64,000 nt of DNA from Prevotella scopos JCM 17725 (GTDB lineage Bacteria; Bacteroidota; Bacteroidia; Bacteroidales; Bacteroidaceae). The stretch lies in contig NZ_CP072390.1 of assembly GCF_018127785.1 (NCBI RefSeq), forward strand, positions 62,001 through 126,000. Direction: 5' to 3'. Position numbers and translations under genes: made by a program. Each line of letters begins with the position of its first letter. The first letter of the stretch is position 1. Below, in pieces: positions 53,772 through 62,954 of the stretch. The notes below the pieces were generated by a model, which was not told the DNA's origin, ran no database searches, and saw only the letters and a list, made by a program, of their open reading frames with translations.

Positions 53772-56414
53772 ATGAGTATGAAGATAAGACAATGGCTATA
53801 TGTTATTCTTTTTATAGTTGTGTTTTCAGCCTGTTCGGATAACAACACAAAGAAATATGTCATTGGTGTCTCTCAATGTTCAGAAGATATCTGGCGTGAT
53901 AAACTTAATACCGAACTTGTGATGAGCACTTATCAGCATGATAATGTGACGTTGAAATTTGCCTCAGCCAATGATAACGATAAATTACAACAAGAGCAGA
54001 TAGAGCAGTTTATAAAGGAAAAGGTTAATCTTCTTATTGTATCTCCTAACCAAATTCATACCATTTCATCGGTCATCGATAAAGCATACGATGCAGGAAT
54101 CCCTGTTATCCTCTTCGACCGTAAGACCGATTCAAGAAAGTATACAGCCTTTATAGGGGCTGATAACTATGAGGCAGGACACGAAATAGGCTATTTCATC
54201 GGGCAGCAGTTAGAGGGTAAAGGGAATATAGCAGAGATTTGTGGATTACAAGCATCGTCTCCTGCAATCGAACGAAACAGAGGTTTTATGGATGCACTGA
54301 AGAGTTACCCTAATGTAAAGGTAGTGGCTCGTGGGTATGGAGATTGGATAAAAGAAAGTGGTGTCACGGCTATGGATAGTATACTTGTGCAGTCTAAGGA
54401 GTCTTTCCAATATGTCTTTGCACAAAATGACCGTATGGCTTTAGGTGCTTTGCAATCTATAAAGAAGCATAAGGTTAAGGGAATAAAAATAGTTGGAATA
54501 GATGCTCTTCCTGTACCAGGAGGAGGTATGGAGAATGTTCGTGATGGTAATTTAGAAGCTTCTTATATCTATCCTACCCGAGGCGATTCGGTTATGCAAC
54601 TCGCGTTGAATATCCTTGAGAAGAAGCCTTATAAGCGTGACAACTATCTAAAAGGTGCATTGGTAACAAAGGCAAACGCTAATGTTTTACTTATGCAAAA
54701 TGAAGAGATGAATAAGCAGACCGCCCGTCTCAATGCACTTCATGGGAAGGTGGATACTTATTTGGTGCAATATAATCATCAAAAGATGTATATTGTGCTT
54801 TTTAGTATAATCCTTCTCTTGCTGATAGGTATTATGGTTTATATCTATCGAACCATACTTATGAAGCGGCGAATAGAGGAAGAAGCCAACAAAGCAAAAC
54901 TTCAGTTTTTTACAAATATAAGTCATGAATTGCGTACACCGCTTACGTTGATAGCTGATCCTGTGAACTATATCATCCATGATGATAACCTTAATTCACA
55001 ACAACGAAGTATGCTTCAGATAGTACAACGTAATGTGCTTGTCCTGACACAATTGGTCAGTGAGATTCTTGACTTCCGTAAGGTGCAGAATGGCAAGATG
55101 GAACTACGCCTCTCCGACTTTAATCTTGCGGAAAGTATGAAACAATGGATTAAGCTTTTCAGTGTCTCTGCACAAAAGAAGCATATTGCCATTAGTATGG
55201 ATGCTCCTGATACAATCATGCTCAGAGCGGATCAAGATAAGATAGAGCGAATCTGTTATAATCTTCTTAGTAATGCCCTAAAATATACGTCTGAAGGTGG
55301 AGAAATCACTCTGATGGCTAAAGAGGAGGGTGGACGTGTTATGATTAGTGTGGCAGATAATGGTTGTGGTATTTCAAGTGATGAGCTTCCTTATATTTTC
55401 GACCGTTTCTATCAAGCAAAGAATGCAGGACGTGGCACGGGTATTGGGTTGGCTATTGTGAAAGCTTTCACAGAATTGCATCACGGAGAAGTAAGTGCTA
55501 CAAGTATAGAGGGAAAAGGAAGTACCTTTACTATCCATATTCCAGTTAGACAGAAAGGAGAGGTAACTAACCAGCCTACAGAGAAAATAGAACAATTGAT
55601 TGAGCCATCATCCGCACAAGAAGTTCCGAATCAAGCTCGTCATATAGACGAACTTATACAGCCTTATCAAACAGATAAACCAGAGGTGTTAATCATTGAT
55701 GATAATATCGATATTCGCACTTATTTAAGGTCGGTACTATCCGAAAAGTATAATGTGAGTGAAGCCGCTGATGGAAAAGTCGGTTTGGAACTTGCACGGA
55801 AAATAGTTCCAGATATAGTGTTGTCGGACATTATGATGCCTGTGATGGACGGATTAGCGTTTTGTCAACAGCTGAAAACGGATAAAGCTATCAGTCATAT
55901 ACCTGTCATTTTACTAACAGCACGTAGTCTTGATGAGCAACGCGCTGAGGGGTATGAGCATGGCGCAGATGCTTATTTGTCCAAACCATTCTCACTTCGT
56001 CTACTCCTTTCACGTATTGACAATCTCATAGAAAGTAGGAAAAAGTTGAATCAAACATGGTCAAAAGGTGTTGAGGACGATGAAATCGGTAATATTTCGA
56101 ATGAAATTGATAAATCTTTCCTCAAGCAATTGCGAAAGATAATACAAGAAAACCTTGCAAATAGTGACTTAAGTGTAGAGCAGATTGGCGATGAAATCGG
56201 ACTTTCTCGTGTACAACTTTATCGGAAAGTAAAGGCTCTTACGGGATATTCTCCTGTAGAAATTGTACGTAAAGCTCGTCTCACTCGTGCCCGTCATCTC
56301 CTTCAAACGACTGAGCGCACGGTGTCAGAAGTGGCTTATGCTGTTGGCTTCTCTACGCCCAGTTATTTCTCAAAGTGCTATAAAGACGAGTTTGGGGAGA
56401 ATCCCAAGAAATGA
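53772..56414 (+). CDS. Hybrid two-component system with periplasmic sugar-binding domain (fructose/fructan sensor)
   Basis: 880 residues from 53772, the first ATG after the promoter (53778 is equally possible). Order: signal or anchor with a lipobox-like FSAC (18-21); periplasmic-binding-protein domain of the ribose/fructose type (about 28-310; YVIGVSQCSEDIWRD, PVILFDRKTDS, FAQNDRMALGALQSI); membrane helix (about 339-360); histidine kinase (His385 in NISHELRTP, N and G boxes about 495-585); receiver domain (about 638-755, phospho-acceptor Asp686 in LSDIMMP); AraC-type helix-turn-helix (about 785-880). The architecture matches BT1754 of B. thetaiotaomicron, which binds fructose and activates a levan locus. 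The fructan genes that follow fit. Confidence 0.92.
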   Translation: MSMKIRQWLYVILFIVVFSACSDNNTKKYVIGVSQCSEDIWRDKLNTELVMSTYQHDNVTLKFASANDNDKLQQEQIEQFIKEKVNLLIVSPNQIHTISSVIDKAYDAGIPVILFDRKTDSRKYTAFIGADNYEAGHEIGYFIGQQLEGKGNIAEICGLQASSPAIERNRGFMDALKSYPNVKVVARGYGDWIKESGVTAMDSILVQSKESFQYVFAQNDRMALGALQSIKKHKVKGIKIVGIDALPVPGGGMENVRDGNLEASYIYPTRGDSVMQLALNILEKKPYKRDNYLKGALVTKANANVLLMQNEEMNKQTARLNALHGKVDTYLVQYNHQKMYIVLFSIILLLLIGIMVYIYRTILMKRRIEEEANKAKLQFFTNISHELRTPLTLIADPVNYIIHDDNLNSQQRSMLQIVQRNVLVLTQLVSEILDFRKVQNGKMELRLSDFNLAESMKQWIKLFSVSAQKKHIAISMDAPDTIMLRADQDKIERICYNLLSNALKYTSEGGEITLMAKEEGGRVMISVADNGCGISSDELPYIFDRFYQAKNAGRGTGIGLAIVKAFTELHHGEVSATSIEGKGSTFTIHIPVRQKGEVTNQPTEKIEQLIEPSSAQEVPNQARHIDELIQPYQTDKPEVLIIDDNIDIRTYLRSVLSEKYNVSEAADGKVGLELARKIVPDIVLSDIMMPVMDGLAFCQQLKTDKAISHIPVILLTARSLDEQRAEGYEHGADAYLSKPFSLRLLLSRIDNLIESRKKLNQTWSKGVEDDEIGNISNEIDKSFLKQLRKIIQENLANSDLSVEQIGDEIGLSRVQLYRKVKALTGYSPVEIVRKARLTRARHLLQTTERTVSEVAYAVGFSTPSYFSKCYKDEFGENPKK

Positions 56415-56505
56415 TAATAGAATTATGTAATCTGTTTTAAATAAGTGATATAGGCACTTGTGGGTGTGTAAATCTCCTGTAAGGTGAGGTGTTGAACATT
56501 TAAGA

Positions 56506-56552
56506 AAATGAACGATTAGTCAGATTCGTGAGAATAGACAAATCGTTCATTT
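56506..56552 (+). terminator. Terminator of the hybrid two-component gene
   Basis: AAATGAACGATT (56506-56517) pairs perfectly with 56541-56552, about 90 bp after the stop. The 23-nt loop is long for an intrinsic terminator. Confidence 0.55.
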
Positions 56553-56605
56553 ATTATTAATATCTTTTTTATGTAACATTTATTACATTCGGAGAACGAT
56601 TATTA

Positions 56606-56637
56606 TTGGAAAAGGATATCACCATTTCTTATCTTTG
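56606..56637 (+). promoter_or_regulatory. Promoter of the fructan-locus susC
   Basis: TTG (56606-56608), 21-bp spacer, TATCTTTG (56630-56637), about 50 bp before the susC start. Likely the target of the regulator encoded just upstream. Confidence 0.7.
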
Positions 56638-56687
56638 CGCCATAAACCAAAAGAATATTATTTAGTATTACTAACTATCAGAAAGTC

Positions 56688-59600
56688 ATGAAACAAGTAT
56701 TGCGAGTAATCATGAGTCTGTTACTTCTGATGTATTGTGCTGGGGTTATGGCACAAACTGCAGATGTTAGCGGTAAAGTGATTGACGAACAGGGGGAACC
56801 TGTTATTGGTGCATCGGTGGTACAGAAAGGTACATCAAATGGTACTGTCACCGATATTGATGGTAATTTCACCTTTAAGGCTCCACAAAGTGCTACACTT
56901 GTAGTCTCCTATGTAGGCTATAAAAGTGTAGAAGTAAAGGCTGGTGTCGGAATAAAGGTACAGCTACAAACAAATGCGAGTGAACTAAACGAAGTCGTTG
57001 TTACGGGTTATACAACCCAACGCAAAGCAGATCTTACAGGTGCTGTGTCGGTTGTAAGCGTAGATGAATTAGCAAAGCAGAATGAGAACAATCCTATGAA
57101 GGCGCTACAAGGTAGGGTTCCTGGTATGAATATCTCTGCAGATGGTTCACCTTCAGGATCTGCTACGGTACGTATTCGTGGTATTGGAACTCTGAATAAT
57201 AACGATCCTCTTTATATTATAGATGGTGTACCGACTAAGGCTGGTATGCATGAGTTAAATGGTAGTGATATAGAAAGTATTCAAGTTTTGAAAGATGCTT
57301 CTTCTGCTTCTATCTATGGTAGCCGCGCTGCTAATGGTGTTATCATTATTACTACAAAGAAAGGTAAGGAGGGAAGAGTAAACGTAGATATTGATGCTTC
57401 TATTGCGGCGTCAATGTATGCCCATAAGATGAAAGTTCTTAATGCAAAACAATATGGACAGGTAATGTGGCAAGCTTATGTTAACGATGGTATGGATCCA
57501 AATACTAATGGTTTAGGGTATCGTTACGACTGGAGTTACGACGTACAAGGAAATCCTGTGTTGAATAGCATTAGCATGCGTAAGTATCTTGATGGTGCAG
57601 GAACAACACCTGCTGCTGATACAGACTGGTTTGATAAAACGACACGTACAGGTGTTGTTCAGAACTATAATGTAGCGGTAAGTAGCGGTTCAGATCGTCA
57701 TTCTTCTTATTTCTCATTAGGTTATTATAAGAACTTAGGTATCATTAAGACATCTGATTTTGATCGTTATTCAGCTCGTATGAATACTGAATATAAGTTG
57801 ATAAAAGATGTTTTAACCGTTGGAGAGCATTTTACGTTAAGTCGTACGTCAGAAGTTCAAGCACCTGGTGGGTTCCTTGAGAATGTTCTTCAGTTTAATC
57901 CTTCACTCCCTGTTTATACAGAGAGCGGAACTTATGCGGGTCCAGTCGGTGGTTATCCTGATCGTGAGAATCCTGTTGCACGTCTGTATCGTAACAGTGA
58001 TAATCGTTATGTTTATTGGCGTACTTTTGGTGATGCATACATAAATCTTCATCTTTTTAAGGGATTTAATTTGCGCTCAACCTTTGGATTGGATTATGCT
58101 CAGAAACAACAGAGATTCTTTACTTACCCTATAACAGAAGGAACGGTTGCTAATTCAAAGAATGCTGTTGAGGCAAAACAAGAACATTGGACAAAGTGGA
58201 TGTGGAATGCTGTTGCAACTTATAATTTGCAAGCTGGTTTACATCGTGTAGACGCAATGGCAGGTATTGAGTTGAACCGTGAAGATGATAACTACTTCTC
58301 TGGTTATAAAGAAGACTTCCTGATTCTTAATCCTACCTACATGTGGCCTGATGCTGGTACTGGTACTGCACAAGCCTATGGTGGAGGGAGTGGATATTCT
58401 TTGGTGTCTTATTTCGGAAAATTGAATTATAATTATGCTGACAAGTATTTAGCTTCATTCACCCTTCGTTATGATGGCTCATCACGATTTGGTAAGAATA
58501 ATCGTTATGCAACATTCCCTTCTGTTTCTTTGGGATGGCGTATTAATCAAGAGAAGTTCTTAAAGAGTGCACAATGGTTGAATGATTTAAAACTTAGAGC
58601 ATCGTGGGGAGCAACTGGTAATCAAGAGATTTCTAACATCGCACGTTATACCATATATGTTAGTAACTATGGAGTAAATGAAAATGGTGGTCAGAGTTAT
58701 GGTACATCATATGATATAGCAGGTACTAATGGTGGTCGTCAATTGCCAAGTGGATTTAAACGTGACCAACTCGGTAATAATGATATCAAATGGGAAACGA
58801 CCTACCAGACTAATCTTGGTCTGGACTTCTCTATGTTCAACTCTTCATTATATGGAAGTTTTGACTGGTATTATAAAAAGACTAAGGATATTCTCGTACA
58901 GATGGCTGGTATCGCAGCTATGGGAGAAGGAAGTACACAGTGGATCAATGCTGGTGCTATGGAGAATCGTGGTGTAGAACTCAACTTGGGTTATCGCAAG
59001 ACAACCAATGCTGGTTTTCATTATGACATAGCAGGCAACTTTAGTACTTATCGTAATAAGATTACAGCTTTGCCAGCAACAGTTGCTGCCAATGGTACCT
59101 TTGGTGGTAATGGTGTGAAGAGTGTTATTGGTCATCCTATGGGTGCACAAGTTGGCTATGTTGCAGATGGAATCTTCAAGAGCCAAGAGGAAATAGATAA
59201 TCATGCGAAACAGGATGGTGCAAAACTTGGACGTATGCGTTGGAAAGACTTGGATGGCAATAACGTCATTACAGAAGCAGACCAAGACTGGATTTATAAT
59301 CCAACACCAGACTTTTCTTATGGTCTTAATGTGTATCTTGAATACAAAAACTTTGATTTCACAATGTTCTGGCAAGGTGTACAAGGTGTAGATATTATCT
59401 CTGATTTAAAGAAGCAGACTGATATTTGGGCTGGTTTGAATATTGGTTTCCTAAATAAGGGTCAACGCTTGTTAGACGCATGGAGTAGTACCAACCCAAA
59501 TAGTAATATTCCTGCGCTCTCACTATCAGATAATAATAATGAGAAGCGTGTTTCTACCTATTGGGTGGAGAATGGTTCCTACTTAAAACTGCGTACTATT

Positions 59601-59789
59601 CAGTTAGGTTATAATCTACCAAAGCGTATGACTAATCGTCTTGCAATGCAGCGTTTACGTTTCTACCTCAGTGCACAGAATTTATTAACTATACATAGTA
59701 AGAGTTTTACCGGTGTTGATCCAGAGAATCCAAACTATGGTTACCCAATTCCACTCAATATCACATTCGGTATAAACGTTACATTCTAA
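56688..59789 (+). CDS. SusC/RagA family TonB-linked outer membrane transporter
   Basis: A 1033-residue outer membrane barrel that imports oligosaccharides with its SusD lid. Signal peptide 1-22; carboxypeptidase-D-like regulatory domain (about 24-105, VSGKVIDEQGEPVIGASVVQ); TonB box region LNEVVVTGY; plug (VPGMNISADGSPSGSATVRI, DPLYIIDGVPT, ASIYGSRAANGVIIITTKKG); barrel to the C-terminal NITFGINVTF. The substrate is inferred as levan or inulin-type fructo-oligosaccharides from the regulator and the GH32 gene. Confidence 0.96.
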   Translation: MKQVLRVIMSLLLLMYCAGVMAQTADVSGKVIDEQGEPVIGASVVQKGTSNGTVTDIDGNFTFKAPQSATLVVSYVGYKSVEVKAGVGIKVQLQTNASELNEVVVTGYTTQRKADLTGAVSVVSVDELAKQNENNPMKALQGRVPGMNISADGSPSGSATVRIRGIGTLNNNDPLYIIDGVPTKAGMHELNGSDIESIQVLKDASSASIYGSRAANGVIIITTKKGKEGRVNVDIDASIAASMYAHKMKVLNAKQYGQVMWQAYVNDGMDPNTNGLGYRYDWSYDVQGNPVLNSISMRKYLDGAGTTPAADTDWFDKTTRTGVVQNYNVAVSSGSDRHSSYFSLGYYKNLGIIKTSDFDRYSARMNTEYKLIKDVLTVGEHFTLSRTSEVQAPGGFLENVLQFNPSLPVYTESGTYAGPVGGYPDRENPVARLYRNSDNRYVYWRTFGDAYINLHLFKGFNLRSTFGLDYAQKQQRFFTYPITEGTVANSKNAVEAKQEHWTKWMWNAVATYNLQAGLHRVDAMAGIELNREDDNYFSGYKEDFLILNPTYMWPDAGTGTAQAYGGGSGYSLVSYFGKLNYNYADKYLASFTLRYDGSSRFGKNNRYATFPSVSLGWRINQEKFLKSAQWLNDLKLRASWGATGNQEISNIARYTIYVSNYGVNENGGQSYGTSYDIAGTNGGRQLPSGFKRDQLGNNDIKWETTYQTNLGLDFSMFNSSLYGSFDWYYKKTKDILVQMAGIAAMGEGSTQWINAGAMENRGVELNLGYRKTTNAGFHYDIAGNFSTYRNKITALPATVAANGTFGGNGVKSVIGHPMGAQVGYVADGIFKSQEEIDNHAKQDGAKLGRMRWKDLDGNNVITEADQDWIYNPTPDFSYGLNVYLEYKNFDFTMFWQGVQGVDIISDLKKQTDIWAGLNIGFLNKGQRLLDAWSSTNPNSNIPALSLSDNNNEKRVSTYWVENGSYLKLRTIQLGYNLPKRMTNRLAMQRLRFYLSAQNLLTIHSKSFTGVDPENPNYGYPIPLNITFGINVTF

Positions 59790-59812
59790 CAATTATCATC
59801 TGACTATATAAT

Positions 59813-61546
59813 ATGAAAAAAATAATATATTCAGCACTTGTGCTCGCTACCCTTAGTATGACAAGTTGTTCAGACTTCTTGGATGAACATACTCCACAGG
59901 CAACACTAAGTGATGAGCAAGTAAAGGAGGCTAATCATGTTGATGAACTCGTAACATCAGCTTATGCCATATTTATTTCAGCAGAAGATATCAATTCTTC
60001 GTTTTCAATGTGGAATTATGATGTCCGCAGTGATGATGCCTATAAAGGCGGTAACGGAACAAGTGATGGAGATGTGTTCCATCAACTTGAAATAGAACAA
60101 GGAGTCTTGACCACAAACTGGAATATCAGCGATATGTGGCAAAGATTATACAATTGTATATCACGTGTCAATACGGCAATAGCTCTTCTTGAACAAGTCA
60201 ATAGTACTGTCTACCCTCGAAAGGATGAACGTTTGGCTGAGATGAAGTTCCTGCGTGCATATGGACACTTTTTGTTAAAGCGTTTGTATAAGAATATACC
60301 TTTTGTTGTAGACCCTAATCTTAAGTCAGAGCAATATAACATGCTTTCTAATCGTGAATATACGAATGATCAAGGTTGGCAAGTTATTATTGATGACTTG
60401 ATGGAATCTTACAATAACCTTCCTGTTCATCAAGCAGACAAGGGACGACCAACAAAAGCATCAGCTGCAGCTTTCCTTACGAAGGTATATATGTATAAGG
60501 CTTATCATCAAGATAATGAGAACACGAATGAAGTTACAAGTATATCAAAAGACGATCTTTTGAAAGCTGTTCAGTTTAGTGATCCATCTATTTATGCTGC
60601 TGGAGGCTATGGCTTAGAGAGTGATTTCCATAATAACTTTAGGCCAGAACCACAATTTGAGAATGGGAAGGAAAGTCTTTGGGCAATGCAATATTCTATC
60701 AATGATGGAACTAAGAATGGTAATCTCAATTGGAGTTATGGACTAATTGTACCAAATATTCCTGGTGTGACTGACGGAGGATGTGATTTTTATAAACCAA
60801 GTCAAAACCTTGTTAATGCTTATCGTACAGATGCCAATGGACATCCATATATAGGTACATTTAACAATCAAGACTATAATAAAGCAACAGATTATGCAGA
60901 CCCACGCTTATTCCTTACCATTGGTATTCCTGGTTTACCTTATGAATTTAATTCAAAGTTCATGATGGATAGGACTGCTACATGGAGTAGAAGTAATGGA
61001 TTGTATGGCTATTATGTAACTTTAAAGCAGAATGTAGACCCAGAAAGTCCTTATCTGAAGAAAGGGGCATGGTGGGGTACATCAGAGAATCGTATTGTCT
61101 TCCGTTATGCAGATGTCCTACTTGAACGTGCTGAGGCTTTGGTAGAGTTAAATGATGGACGTATTAACGAAGCAATCAATATCATCAATCAAATCCGTAA
61201 TCGTGCTAAACAGAGTACAAGTACTATCAGCAATTATCAGAGCGATTATGGTGTGAGATTGAATGTTATGCCATATACTGGAACCTACAGTCAGGTAGAG
61301 GCGCTTGATATTGTTAAAATGGAGCGTCGTATAGAGATGGGTATGGAATCTGAAAGATTCTTTGACCTTGTAAGATGGGGAGAGGCAGAACGCGTACTCA
61401 ACAAGTATTATGCAGAAGAAGCTAATGACTGCTCTATCTATAGTAGTGCTCACTTCACTAAAAATAAGAATGAGTACTTGCCTATTCCATATGCACAAAT
61501 AGCTGCTTCAAACGGACATTACAAACAAAATATTGGTCAGTGGTAA
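59813..61546 (+). CDS. SusD/RagB family glycan-binding outer membrane lipoprotein
   Basis: A 577-residue surface lipoprotein, lipobox MTSC (about Cys19). SusD features: N-terminal SDFLDEHTPQATLSDEQVKE, TPR-like helices (RVNTAIALLEQVN, AEMKFLRAYGHFLLKRLYKNI), C-terminal RYADVLLERAEALVELNDGR, IKMERRIEMGMESERFFDLVRWG and EYLPIPYAQI. It starts 23 bp after susC and captures glycan for the SusC barrel. Confidence 0.96.
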   Translation: MKKIIYSALVLATLSMTSCSDFLDEHTPQATLSDEQVKEANHVDELVTSAYAIFISAEDINSSFSMWNYDVRSDDAYKGGNGTSDGDVFHQLEIEQGVLTTNWNISDMWQRLYNCISRVNTAIALLEQVNSTVYPRKDERLAEMKFLRAYGHFLLKRLYKNIPFVVDPNLKSEQYNMLSNREYTNDQGWQVIIDDLMESYNNLPVHQADKGRPTKASAAAFLTKVYMYKAYHQDNENTNEVTSISKDDLLKAVQFSDPSIYAAGGYGLESDFHNNFRPEPQFENGKESLWAMQYSINDGTKNGNLNWSYGLIVPNIPGVTDGGCDFYKPSQNLVNAYRTDANGHPYIGTFNNQDYNKATDYADPRLFLTIGIPGLPYEFNSKFMMDRTATWSRSNGLYGYYVTLKQNVDPESPYLKKGAWWGTSENRIVFRYADVLLERAEALVELNDGRINEAINIINQIRNRAKQSTSTISNYQSDYGVRLNVMPYTGTYSQVEALDIVKMERRIEMGMESERFFDLVRWGEAERVLNKYYAEEANDCSIYSSAHFTKNKNEYLPIPYAQIAASNGHYKQNIGQW

Positions 61547-61549
61547 AGT

Positions 61550-62938
61550 ATGAAAACAAATATAACAACACTATTCATAGCGCTTATTGCTTTCTTTGCA
61601 TTAGGTAGCTGCAGCAACGAAAGTAATATTTCTGATTTGCAATTAAACGGATTATGCTCTGTTGATTCTATCGTATTGGATAATTATAAGGGTGTCGTAG
61701 ATCAGGCTTCACGTACAATCACTGTGCGTGTCCCTGAGACTTACGATGTCACAAATATGACTGTTAGCACACTTAAGGTAAGTGCTGGCGCCATCTGTAA
61801 TTTCAAAGAGGGTGACAAACTTAATATGCTTACGGCTCAGGTGCTCAGTGTTAAGAATGGTGACGTCTTCCTTGATTGGACTATCAATGTGTTGAGAGAT
61901 GAGGCAAAGATAACTTCTTTTAAGATTAATGGAACATATAATGGTGTTATTGATGAAGCGAATAAGACTATTTCTGTCTATGTGCCAAATACACTTGACC
62001 TCCATTCTCTAATCCCTACAATAGGTTTGAGTACAAATGCGACGGTTAGTCCATCTAATGGTATTGCAACAGACTTTTCTATTCCTGTTACATTCACTGT
62101 CACTAATAATACTGCTTCTGCAATCTATACAGTAAAAGTAACAGCTATTGGTAAGCCTACTGCAGTCTTTGTTAGCTTGCCTGCTTCGATGAATGAACTC
62201 AATTCTGAGGAATTAACTGCTTGTAAGTGGATGCTTCAGAATATTCCAAATTCATTATATGCATCATTTGCTGATATTAAGAATGGCACAGTAGATCTTA
62301 GCGAGTGTAAAGTGATATGGTGGCATTATCATAAGGATGGAGGAGTAGATGGAAAAGAAGCTTTCGAAAGAAGTGCGCCTGAGGCTGTCAATGCAGCAGT
62401 TGCTTTAAGAGACTATTATAATAATGGTGGTTCTTTCCTCTTCACTCGATATGCAACAAACATGCCAGCTGAGATTGGTGCAGTAGCAAACAATGCTGCT
62501 CCAAATAATTGTTGGGGGCAGAACGAAGCTGATGCTGAGAAAGTAAGTGGTCCTTGGAACTTCTTTATTCAAGGGCATACGAGTCATCCTCTTTTCCAAA
62601 ATCTTATAATGAAGAGTGGTGAGCCTAACGCTATTTATACTTGTGATGCAAATTACCGTATCACCAATTCAACTGCTCAATGGCATATTGGTACTGATTG
62701 GGGTGGATATGATAACTTAAATAAATGGCGTACAGAGACTGGAGCACAAGATTTGGCCTATGGTGGTGATGGTGCTGTCGTTGCATGGGAATTCCCTGCA
62801 ACTGGAACAAAGGGCAAGATTCTCTGTATTGGCTCTGGATGTTATGACTGGTACAGTGTAGATGATGTCCCAGCCTTTTACCACAATAACATTGCCAAGA
62901 TGACACAGAACGCATTCAACTATCTAATGAATCATTAA
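61550..62938 (+). CDS. DUF4960 surface lipoprotein, SusE/F-position fructan-binding protein
   Basis: 462 residues; lipobox LGSC. Two tandem immunoglobulin-like DUF5018-type repeats (about 25-115, 116-205: YKGVVDQASRTITVRVPETY and YNGVIDEANKTISVYVPNTL). From about 208 a DUF4960 domain (VFVSLPASMNELNSEELTAC, KVIWWHYHKDGGVDG, GPWNFFIQGHTSHPLF, GKILCIGSGCYDWY). The gene order susC-susD-DUF4960-GH32 is that of the B. thetaiotaomicron levan locus, where the homologous protein (BT1761) binds levan on the cell surface. It starts 3 bp after susD. Binding is inferred from family and position. Confidence 0.88.
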   Translation: MKTNITTLFIALIAFFALGSCSNESNISDLQLNGLCSVDSIVLDNYKGVVDQASRTITVRVPETYDVTNMTVSTLKVSAGAICNFKEGDKLNMLTAQVLSVKNGDVFLDWTINVLRDEAKITSFKINGTYNGVIDEANKTISVYVPNTLDLHSLIPTIGLSTNATVSPSNGIATDFSIPVTFTVTNNTASAIYTVKVTAIGKPTAVFVSLPASMNELNSEELTACKWMLQNIPNSLYASFADIKNGTVDLSECKVIWWHYHKDGGVDGKEAFERSAPEAVNAAVALRDYYNNGGSFLFTRYATNMPAEIGAVANNAAPNNCWGQNEADAEKVSGPWNFFIQGHTSHPLFQNLIMKSGEPNAIYTCDANYRITNSTAQWHIGTDWGGYDNLNKWRTETGAQDLAYGGDGAVVAWEFPATGTKGKILCIGSGCYDWYSVDDVPAFYHNNIAKMTQNAFNYLMNH

Positions 62939-62954
62939 ATAAAGTATAATTGAT